NCBI RefSeq assembly: GCF_002355435.1
Contig: NZ_AP017313.1
Location: 1,550,001 to 1,614,000 of the forward strand
Reading direction: 5' to 3'
Length of the DNA stretch: 64,000 nt
DNA from: Mucilaginibacter gotjawali
GTDB lineage: Bacteria; Bacteroidota; Bacteroidia; Sphingobacteriales; Sphingobacteriaceae
The position numbers and the translations under genes are program-made. The notes beneath the pieces are model-generated. The model was not told where the DNA came from and did not search any database. It saw nothing but the letters and a program-made list of their open reading frames with translations. Positions within the stretch are counted from its first letter, which is position 1; the number at the start of each line of letters is the position of its first letter. Below are positions 50,921-57,628 of this stretch, piece after piece.

Positions 50921-51354
50921 GTCATGTCATTTAAAATACTTAAAAAACGCCGGGTAATATGCTTCTTCCATCCTGTCCCCATAAATATACTGGTAAGGTA
51001 ATTTTTCCAGCCTTTAAACCCGGTGTGCTCAAGCACCAGGCGGGTGCCGCCGGCATCAGGGGTCAATGTCCACGTTAGTAATGTATCCAGGCTGATGACA
51101 CCCGGCTGCGGACCGCCTTTCCATGTGTAAACCAGTTTTTGGTTTGGGATGATCTCCATTACCTCGCAATAAACAATACCATCAAAGCCCATTTTAGGGA
51201 TAGGTTTGGTATAGAAGTTAAAGCGATGGCCCACCGATGGCTTAAAATCATTTTTCATTAACCACCGGCTCAAAAGTTCAGGATTGGTAATGCACTCCCA
51301 TACCTTTTCGGGCGGGTGAGGCAGGTACCATTTAATAACAAGGTCGCGTTGCAT
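50917..51354 (-). CDS. SRPBCC-family (AHSA1-like) protein
   Basis: The 145-residue protein has the START-like fold of the AHSA1/SRPBCC family: PHPPEKVWECITNPELLSRWL, KLVYTWKGGP, TWTLTPDAGGTRLVLEHTGFKGW. Such proteins have a hydrophobic cavity and bind lipids or aromatic compounds. It heads the three-gene operon with the ArsR and VOC genes, a combination common in bacteria for sensing and modifying small toxic molecules. Confidence 0.9.
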   Translation of the reverse strand: MQRDLVIKWYLPHPPEKVWECITNPELLSRWLMKNDFKPSVGHRFNFYTKPIPKMGFDGIVYCEVMEIIPNQKLVYTWKGGPQPGVISLDTLLTWTLTPDAGGTRLVLEHTGFKGWKNYLTSIFMGTGWKKHITRRFLSILNDMT

Positions 51355-51359
51355 AACGT

Positions 51360-51405
51360 GTAACTTTAAGGTTACGTAAATGTATGCGTAACTTTTGGGT
51401 TACGC
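51360..51405 (-). promoter_or_regulatory. Double palindromic operator of the SRPBCC-ArsR-VOC operon
   Basis: GTAACTTTAAGGTTAC (51360-51375) and GCGTAACTTTTGGGTTACGC (51386-51405) are two related palindromes. A -7-like TACATTTA on the minus strand (51384-51377) lies between them. The ArsR protein is the obvious candidate to bind both. Confidence 0.7.
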
Positions 51406-51498
51406 AAATTTTATTAAAGTTTTATCCCGACTTGTGATGCCGGTCATATTTCCGGCGCTAAACATTGCATAATTTCGCCGCGTTAAAAATAACTGGTA

Positions 51499-52746
51499 TT
51501 GAAAAAGAACAATATTGAACTGCTGTCGCCCGCTGGCTCATTTGATAGCTTACAAGCTGCGATAAATGCCGGAGCTGATGCAGTTTACTTCGGGGTAGAA
51601 CAGCTGAATATGCGGGCCAAATCCGTTAATTCCTTTGGCGTAGATGATATTGCAAGGGTGGCAGATATTGCCAGGGTAAATAATATAAAAGCTTATTTAA
51701 CACTAAACACTATCATTTACGGGCACGACCTGCAATTACTGCGCAGTATTTTAACGGAAGTAAAAAAACACGGCATAGATGCTGTTATCGCATCTGATTT
51801 CGCGGTAATTGAACAGTGCAGCCAGATGGGGATACCCCTTCACATCTCAACCCAGGCCAATGTGAGCAATATCGAAGCCGTACAGTTTTTTTCGCGCTTT
51901 GCCGATGTTATTGTGCTGGCACGTGAACTTACCCTTAAACAGGTACATGATATTTGTAACGAGGTAAGGCGAAAGGGCATTAAAGGAGTGTCCGGCGACC
52001 TGGTCAAAATAGAAGTATTTATTCACGGCGCTTTATGTATGGCCGTTTCCGGCAAGTGTTATATGAGCCTGCATACGCAAAATGCTTCGGCCAACCGGGG
52101 TGCCTGCACGCAAAATTGCCGTCGCCCTTATTTGGTGAAAGATGCCGAAACGCAGGAAGAACTGCTGATAGATAATGAATATATTATGTCGCCGAAAGAT
52201 CTGTGTACGATTGGTGTACTTGATCAGATCATCAGATGTGGTGTAGATGTATTGAAAATTGAAGGCAGGAGCAAAGGCGCCGACTATGTGCATGTAACCA
52301 CCCAATGCTACCGGGAAGCATTGGATGCCCTTGAAAGCGGGAACTATACTGCCGATAAAATTGAGGCCTGGCTGAGGCGACTATCCACTGTTTACAACCG
52401 GGGGTTTTGGGAGGGCTATTATTTAGGCCACAAACTGGGCGAATGGACAAGCCAGCCGGGTTCGGCGGCTACCGAAAAGAAGATATACGTTGGCAAAGGC
52501 AGTAATTACTATCCTAAAACAGGTATTGCCGAATTTACTGTTGAAACGGGTAGTATAAAACCCGGCGATACCCTGATGATTACCGGTCCGCTTTGCGGAA
52601 TGGTTAAAGAAAAAGCCCAAAAACTGGTTATAAACGGTAGGGTAGGTACTGAAGCGGTTAAAGGCGACAAGATCACCATTCCATTCGGCATAAAAGTAGG
52701 CCGGCAGGATAAACTGTATAAGATAGTGGAGGCTGCAAATGGCTAA
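51499..52746 (+). CDS. Peptidase U32-family protein
   Basis: The 415-residue protein starts with TTG at 51499. It has the U32 blocks ELLSPAGSFDSLQAAINAGADAVYFG, the cysteine cluster CMAVSGKCYMSLHTQN and ANRGACTQNCRRPY, and DVLKIEGRSKGADYV. In E. coli relatives of this family (YhbU/YhbV, RlhA) bind a 4Fe-4S cluster and help hydroxylate ubiquinone precursors or 23S rRNA. Protease activity is doubtful. It overlaps the ferredoxin gene by eight bases, which supports a redox role. Confidence 0.9.
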   Translation: MKKNNIELLSPAGSFDSLQAAINAGADAVYFGVEQLNMRAKSVNSFGVDDIARVADIARVNNIKAYLTLNTIIYGHDLQLLRSILTEVKKHGIDAVIASDFAVIEQCSQMGIPLHISTQANVSNIEAVQFFSRFADVIVLARELTLKQVHDICNEVRRKGIKGVSGDLVKIEVFIHGALCMAVSGKCYMSLHTQNASANRGACTQNCRRPYLVKDAETQEELLIDNEYIMSPKDLCTIGVLDQIIRCGVDVLKIEGRSKGADYVHVTTQCYREALDALESGNYTADKIEAWLRRLSTVYNRGFWEGYYLGHKLGEWTSQPGSAATEKKIYVGKGSNYYPKTGIAEFTVETGSIKPGDTLMITGPLCGMVKEKAQKLVINGRVGTEAVKGDKITIPFGIKVGRQDKLYKIVEAANG

Positions 52747-52960
52747 AATTATTCATTACCGCAATAAATGTATTGGCTGCAATATCTGCTTTGAACTGCA
52801 GCCCGAGTTATGGCGCATGTCCATGAAGGACGGGAAAGCCACCTTATTGCGGTCGCAGGAAAAGAGAGATACCTATATAATTTCGGTAAGTGAATGTCAC
52901 CTGCAGCAAAGCCGCGACGTAGCGAAAGCCTGCCCGGTAAACATTATAAAAGTATTATGA
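52739..52960 (+). CDS. Single-cluster ferredoxin
   Basis: The 73-residue protein has the cluster ligands C11-x2-C14-x2-C17 (KCIGCNIC) and C65 followed by proline (CPV), with an extra C53 in between. It would carry one 4Fe-4S (or 3Fe-4S) cluster and pass electrons in the cytoplasm. It lies between the U32 gene (8-base overlap) and the flavoprotein gene (4-base overlap), so the three are translated together. Confidence 0.9.
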   Translation: MAKIIHYRNKCIGCNICFELQPELWRMSMKDGKATLLRSQEKRDTYIISVSECHLQQSRDVAKACPVNIIKVL

Positions 52961-53403
52961 ACGAAGATATTATCAAATTTGCCCGCAGGCAAACCTGCGC
53001 CACCATCAGCTGCATCAACGGGAACAACAAACCTTATTGCTTTAACTGCTTTTATGCCTTTAACAGCGAGCTGGGCCTGCTTTATTTTAAATCATCGGCG
53101 GACACCCGGCATTCAAAACTGATTAAGCAAAACCCGTTTGTCGCCGGAACGATATTGCCCGATAAATTAAAAACCCTATTGGTGCAGGGCATACAATTTG
53201 AAGGCGAACTTTTAGCAGGCGATCATCCTTTAGCTGCCCATGCCTCGGCTAACTATCATAAAGAACATCCGATGGCATTAGCAATGCAGGGCGAGATCTG
53301 GACCATTCAGATCAACCATATCAAAATGACCGACAGCAGCAAAGGTTTCGGGAAAAAGATTGCCTGGGACAGGGAGGGAAAGTTCGAAGTTGTTGAAATT
53401 TGA
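52957..53403 (+). CDS. YhbP-like pyridoxamine phosphate oxidase-fold protein
   Basis: From the ATG at 52957 the protein has 148 residues; the extension to 52894 runs through the ferredoxin gene and is rejected. It has the split-barrel FMN-binding pattern: CATISCINGNNKPYCFNCFYAF, LLYFKSSADTRHSKLIKQNP and VQGIQFEGELL. In E. coli, yhbP also lies close to the U32 genes yhbU/yhbV. It may be the flavin oxidoreductase or sensor of this redox operon. Confidence 0.85.
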   Translation: MNEDIIKFARRQTCATISCINGNNKPYCFNCFYAFNSELGLLYFKSSADTRHSKLIKQNPFVAGTILPDKLKTLLVQGIQFEGELLAGDHPLAAHASANYHKEHPMALAMQGEIWTIQINHIKMTDSSKGFGKKIAWDREGKFEVVEI

Positions 53404-53507
53404 AGTCGCAATTAAAGTGAAATTTCTTTCTGTTGTTTCAAACCTCGTCACCAAACTGGGAATTTCGGCTGTCGTGTATACTTTTTAATAATCAAGATAA
53501 TAATGCT

Positions 53508-53515
53508 TAAATTTG
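53508..53515 (+). promoter_or_regulatory. -7 element of the ParE-type toxin-antitoxin operon
   Basis: TAAATTTG is an exact -7 match, giving a leader of about 45 bases to the ATG at 53569. GTCGTGTA (53471-53478) and TACACGAC (53572-53579) are inverted copies on either side and could be operator half-sites. Confidence 0.5.
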
Positions 53516-53568
53516 ATATTTATAAACTAAGCACAGGGCGTTTTAAAAAACAACTAAATAAAAATATA

Positions 53569-53805
53569 ATGTACACGACATATCATTTAACATCTGCTCA
53601 AGAGCTAAATTCTGATATTTTAGATTCGATTAAAGCTACATTTAAATCAAAACCAATTACTATTATAGTGGAAGAAGATGAAGACGATTTTGAGCTTACA
53701 ACAGAAATGAAAGGCGTTTTGGATGAACGGTTAAAGGAAGACGAGAAAACTTATCTTACTGCCGGGGAATCTATAAACCTGCTCAATAAAAAATATGGCT
53801 TATAG
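53569..53805 (+). CDS. Antitoxin of a RelE/ParE toxin-antitoxin pair
   Basis: The 78-residue protein reads MYTTYHLTSAQELNSDILDS and is rich in acidic residues (VEEDEDDFELTT), ending with EKTYLTAGESINLLNKKYGL. Such proteins are the usual partners of RelE/ParE toxins in Bacteroidetes. The extension to 53503 crosses the -7 element and is rejected. It overlaps the toxin gene by 11 bases. Confidence 0.8.
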   Translation: MYTTYHLTSAQELNSDILDSIKATFKSKPITIIVEEDEDDFELTTEMKGVLDERLKEDEKTYLTAGESINLLNKKYGL

Positions 53806-54091
53806 CATTATTGTTTCGCCCAGGGCTCAAAAAGAAATAGAAAATGCGATTGAATACTATGCGCTGTACAGCATAGATGCACCACTAAACTTCATAACCA
53901 TATTAAAGATCACTTATGGTGTTTTAGAAAATGACCCATTTTTAAGAATACGATACAAAAATATCAGGGCTATAAAAATTAAAAAATTCCCGTATTTGCT
54001 CTATTTTGTAATCAACGAAACAAATAACACTGTCAGAGTACTTTCTTGCTTCCACAGTAAAAGAAATCCCCAAAAGCGGCCAAACTTATAA
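53795..54091 (+). CDS. RelE/ParE-family toxin
   Basis: The 98-residue protein has the ParE/RelE fold: SIIVSPRAQKEIENAIEYYALYS, IRYKNIRAIKIKKFPYLLYFVI, TVRVLSCFHSKRNPQKRP. It is either an mRNA interferase or a gyrase inhibitor; sequence alone does not decide. It is the downstream gene of the pair and is intact. Confidence 0.88.
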   Translation: MAYSIIVSPRAQKEIENAIEYYALYSIDAPLNFITILKITYGVLENDPFLRIRYKNIRAIKIKKFPYLLYFVINETNNTVRVLSCFHSKRNPQKRPNL

Positions 54092-54213
54092 AAAAAATGC
54101 CTGCGGTTTAAAAGTGACCTGCTACGTTGTGACACGAAATATCCGACTTATTGCTAAATCCGTTTATTTGATTTACCTTGGTATGCCTGATCAATTGTCG
54201 CTGTTAAATAAAA

Positions 54214-54633
54214 ATGGAAGAAACCAAGCCTTTAGAAACAATTACTAAAGCCAGCATATTAAAAAGGATAATCTTTTACTTAAATGTTAGCTGCTTTAGG
54301 ATTTTGATGTCGAAATCTGATCCCGGTAACAGTATTCGTGACCGATCAACCAGGAGCTTATGTGCAGTAATAAATGTGATGACCGAATACATCATTATTA
54401 ATTATTTTTTTCCTCATTTGGCATGGGCCTGGTTAAGAGTAATATTAGGAACTGTCACGGTATTTCACGGGATTATTGCATTCGCTTGCGAAAAGGAAGT
54501 ACTGAAAATGGCGACGAATTATAACTCCAATTATAACAAGTTCCTTTTTTATTTGTACGTTCCTTTTTTTGCAACAGCGATTATCGGTGTTTTGGTGATG
54601 TTGAATGACAGTATCGGTCATATACCGAAATAA
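54214..54633 (+). CDS. Small membrane protein, unknown function
   Basis: The 139-residue protein has three likely transmembrane helices (about 53-70, 73-90, 108-126). The N-terminal 45 residues are charged and lie outside the membrane. No family is recognised. It stands alone between the toxin gene and the maltodextrin locus. Confidence 0.65.
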   Translation: MEETKPLETITKASILKRIIFYLNVSCFRILMSKSDPGNSIRDRSTRSLCAVINVMTEYIIINYFFPHLAWAWLRVILGTVTVFHGIIAFACEKEVLKMATNYNSNYNKFLFYLYVPFFATAIIGVLVMLNDSIGHIPK

Positions 54634-54655
54634 GTTGCACATTGATAACACTGAA

Positions 54656-54690
54656 TTTTCTTCCGGACTTTCCCGACTTTCGGACTTCCC
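54656..54690. repeat. GGACTTTC direct repeats
   Basis: TTCCGGACTTTCCCGACTTT and CGGACTTCCCC are the reverse complement of the AGTCCGAA words at 29966-29999. Confidence 0.5.
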
Positions 54691-54744
54691 CAACTCCAAC
54701 CTACAAACATTTTAATTTTTTCCTTTATCCTATCAATTTTATTT

Positions 54745-54752
54745 TAAATTTG
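54745..54752 (+). promoter_or_regulatory. -7 element of the maltodextrin locus
   Basis: TAAATTTG is an exact -7 match with about 58 bases to the ATG at 54811. Confidence 0.5.
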
Positions 54753-54810
54753 ACACGCGGTTGATAAGGAGAATTGAAGCCGCCCAATTATTTTTCAGAG
54801 AGAACCTGAT

Positions 54811-56661
54811 ATGAAAAAAACCTTACTTTTTACAGCCTGCTGCCTGTTGCTGGCGATGGGCACATTCGCGCAAATTCCTGCCCTGGAACGCGTAGAGCCC
54901 ATGTTTTGGTGGGTAGGTATGCATAATCCCAACCTGCAGCTGATCGTCCACGGCGACCATATTGCCTCCCGCAAAGTGGAGCTCAGCTACCCCGGAGTAA
55001 AGGTGGTTGCAGTGCATAAAGTTGAAAATCCTGATTACTTATTCATCGATTTACGCATTTTTTCAGGTACAGTACCGGGAACGTTCCCGATAAAATTTAA
55101 AAAAGCAGGCGAAAAGGTTATAACATACAACTACGACCTGAAAAAACGCGATGCATCTTCGGGCCGTGCCCAGGGTGTGACCGATAAAGACCTGATCTAC
55201 CTGATCATGCCTGATCGCTTTTCAAATGGCGATACCTCCAACGATTCATTCGCTAATATGCGCGAACAAGGGATCCACCGCGACGCCATGTTCGGCCGCC
55301 ACGGCGGAGATATACAAGGGGTGATGGATCACCTTGATTACCTGAAGGACCTGGGGGTAACGGCCATCTGGCTAACGCCGGCCGTTGAAAATGACGAACC
55401 TCACGCCTCTTATCATGGGTACGCTGTTACCGATCATTACAAAATAGATCCTCGTTACGGCACCAATGCGCTTTATAAACAGTTTGTCGAAAAGTGCCAC
55501 GCCATGGGTATGAAAGTGGTAATGGACCTTGTGCATAACCATGCGGGAACCGAAGGCTATACCATCAGCGATATGCCGATGAAAAGCTGGGTACACCAGT
55601 GGCCAAAATACACCAAATCGAATTTCAGGGACGCTGCGGTGATGGACCCGCACGCATCACCTGCCGACCGCAAGCAAATGCTCGACGGTTGGTTTGACCA
55701 GCGTATGGCCGATATGAACGAAAATAATCCGTATGTGCAGAATTTTTTAACGCAAAACCATATCTGGTGGGTTGAATATGCCGGGGTTGACGGCTTCAGG
55801 CTTGACACTTACCCTTATAACGACCCGGTTTATATGTCAAAATGGGCGGTGGATGTAAAGAATGAGTTTCCGCATTTTTCCATATTTGGCGAAACGCTGG
55901 TATGGTCAGCGGCAAACCAGGCTTTTTTTACCGAAGGTAATACGGTTAACCGCGGATTTGATACGCACTTGCCCGGTGTAACTGACGGTGTGTGGAAAGA
56001 GGCCGTTTACGATGCGTTGAATGCCAATGAAGGATGGACCGAAGGTGTAAACCGCCTTTATGCTGTTATGGCACAGGATTTCCTGTACAAGGATGCTACA
56101 AAAAATACCATCTTCCTTGATAACCACGACATGAGCCGTTTTCTTTCGGTGGTGGGTGAGGATATGAATAAATACAGATCGGGCATGGCAATGCTGATGA
56201 CGATGCGCGGAGTACCGCAAATGTATTATGGTGATGAAATACTGATGAAGAATTTTTCAAATCCGGATGGCCTGGTTCGTTCGGACTTTCCGGGTGGATG
56301 GAAAGGGGATAAGTTAAATAAGTTTACCGCCGCCGGCCGTAATAATGCTGAAAATGAAGCATTTAACTATGTGCGTAAACTGGCCAACTATCGTAAAAAT
56401 ACCACCGCATTACAAACAGGCAAGCTGATGCAATATATTCCGGAGAACGGCATCTATGTGTATTTCAGGTACGATGACAAAAAAACAGTGATGATAGTTT
56501 ACAATAGCAGGGACAAAGAGCAGGCGACAACAACTACAAGATATGCCGAACGGATAAACGGCGCTAAAACGGCAAAAAACGTTATTACGGATGAGGTGGT
56601 AAATGTGGCGAACTTAACAATCCCGGGGAAGTCAACCCTGGTATTGGAGTTGATCAAATAA
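54811..56661 (+). CDS. Secreted GH13 alpha-amylase/neopullulanase (SusA-like)
   Basis: The 616-residue enzyme has a signal peptide (LLLAMGTFAQI, cut near 20), an N-terminal cyclomaltodextrinase-type Ig-like domain (about 25-110) and a GH13 barrel. The catalytic acids are D332 (GFRLDTYPY), E361 (IFGETLV) and D440 (FLDNHDMSRF). It also has the neopullulanase-type N-terminal domain found in SusA. It probably cuts maltodextrins in the periplasm. It is the first gene of the maltose locus. Confidence 0.94.
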   Translation: MKKTLLFTACCLLLAMGTFAQIPALERVEPMFWWVGMHNPNLQLIVHGDHIASRKVELSYPGVKVVAVHKVENPDYLFIDLRIFSGTVPGTFPIKFKKAGEKVITYNYDLKKRDASSGRAQGVTDKDLIYLIMPDRFSNGDTSNDSFANMREQGIHRDAMFGRHGGDIQGVMDHLDYLKDLGVTAIWLTPAVENDEPHASYHGYAVTDHYKIDPRYGTNALYKQFVEKCHAMGMKVVMDLVHNHAGTEGYTISDMPMKSWVHQWPKYTKSNFRDAAVMDPHASPADRKQMLDGWFDQRMADMNENNPYVQNFLTQNHIWWVEYAGVDGFRLDTYPYNDPVYMSKWAVDVKNEFPHFSIFGETLVWSAANQAFFTEGNTVNRGFDTHLPGVTDGVWKEAVYDALNANEGWTEGVNRLYAVMAQDFLYKDATKNTIFLDNHDMSRFLSVVGEDMNKYRSGMAMLMTMRGVPQMYYGDEILMKNFSNPDGLVRSDFPGGWKGDKLNKFTAAGRNNAENEAFNYVRKLANYRKNTTALQTGKLMQYIPENGIYVYFRYDDKKTVMIVYNSRDKEQATTTTRYAERINGAKTAKNVITDEVVNVANLTIPGKSTLVLELIK

Positions 56662-56675
56662 GCGGATAAAGTCTA

Positions 56676-56724
56676 AAAATCAGGCGTATAAGTGAAATTA
56701 TTATTTACATAGACCCCTGATTTT
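56676..56724 (+). terminator. Inverted repeat after the GH13 gene
   Basis: AAAATCAGG (56676-56684) and CCTGATTTT (56716-56724) form a 9-base stem with a long loop. It may weaken read-through into pgmB. Confidence 0.4.
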
Positions 56725-56825
56725 AAGGAATTATCAATGATAAAGGTGTTTTGGATTGATTATTTATGGAATTGATAAAAATAAGTAGTAGTGCGCGGCA
56801 CGTAATCAACTAATACCTAATTAAT

Positions 56826-56833
56826 TAAATTTG
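56826..56833 (+). promoter_or_regulatory. -7 element of pgmB
   Basis: TAAATTTG is an exact -7 match and ends ten bases before the ATG at 56844, so the leader would be very short. Confidence 0.55.
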
Positions 56834-56843
56834 CGAATCATAT

Positions 56844-57494
56844 ATGAGTATAATTAAGGCCTGTATTTTTGACCTGGATGGAGTGATTGTTGATACTGCG
56901 GTTTATCATTATAAAGCCTGGAAGCGACTGGCAAATGAACTGGGTTTTGATTTTTCGGAAGAAGCTAACGAAAAGCTGAAAGGCGTCAGCCGTGTGCGGT
57001 CGCTTGAACTGATCCTGCAATGGGGTGGCATTGCCAAAACAAAAGCCGAACAGGAGGAGCTGGCGACGAAAAAGAATGCATGGTATGTGGATATGATCAG
57101 CCACATGACACCGGCCGAAATTTTGCCCGGGGCAAAAGAGTTTGTAGAGGCCTGCAGGGAAGCCGGTTTAAAGATTGCCCTGGGTTCCGCAAGCAAAAAC
57201 AGCGGCATGATACTGGAGAAAGTGGGGATAACCAACCTGTTTGACGCGGTTATTGACGGCAACAAAGTGAGTAAAGCCAAGCCTGACCCTGAAGTCTTTT
57301 TAAAGGGCGCCGAAGCATTAAACGTTCCCCCTGCAGAATGTGTGGTATTTGAAGATGCCATAGCAGGTATCGAAGCCGCCATAAACGGAGGCATGAAGTC
57401 GGTTGGGATCGGTTCGCCGGATGTGCTCGGAAAAGCCGACCTGGTGATTAGCGGTTTAAATGAAATGAGTTTAGAAAAGCTAAATACGCTTTAA
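56844..57494 (+). CDS. pgmB: Beta-phosphoglucomutase
   Basis: The 216-residue HAD-family enzyme has the nucleophile motif D10-L-D12 (FDLDGVIVD), the cap-domain block YKAWKRLANELGFDF, the threonine/serine motif ALGSASKN and the lysine region KAKPDPEVFLKGAE, then VVFEDAIAGIEAA. It converts beta-glucose-1-phosphate to glucose-6-phosphate. It is 134 bases before a GH65 phosphorylase that produces its substrate. Confidence 0.96.
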   Translation: MSIIKACIFDLDGVIVDTAVYHYKAWKRLANELGFDFSEEANEKLKGVSRVRSLELILQWGGIAKTKAEQEELATKKNAWYVDMISHMTPAEILPGAKEFVEACREAGLKIALGSASKNSGMILEKVGITNLFDAVIDGNKVSKAKPDPEVFLKGAEALNVPPAECVVFEDAIAGIEAAINGGMKSVGIGSPDVLGKADLVISGLNEMSLEKLNTL

Positions 57495-57599
57495 GCCTCA
57501 CCTACCCCTTTCCCAAGGATAGGATTTTAGCAAAAAGCGAAATTAAAGTCCTCTCCATGGGAGAGGATAAGTGAAGGCTTCGCCGTTTAGGTGAGGCTA
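57493..57599. repeat. Palindromic repeat of CCTCACCTA type, copy B
   Basis: TAAGCCTCACCTACCCCTTT and AAGGATAGGA pair with TCCTCTCCATGGGAGAGGAT and TTAGGTGAGGCTA. It is related to the element at 31271-31378. Confidence 0.6.
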
Positions 57600-57628
57600 A
57601 AAAAATTGAAAATATTATTACAATTATA

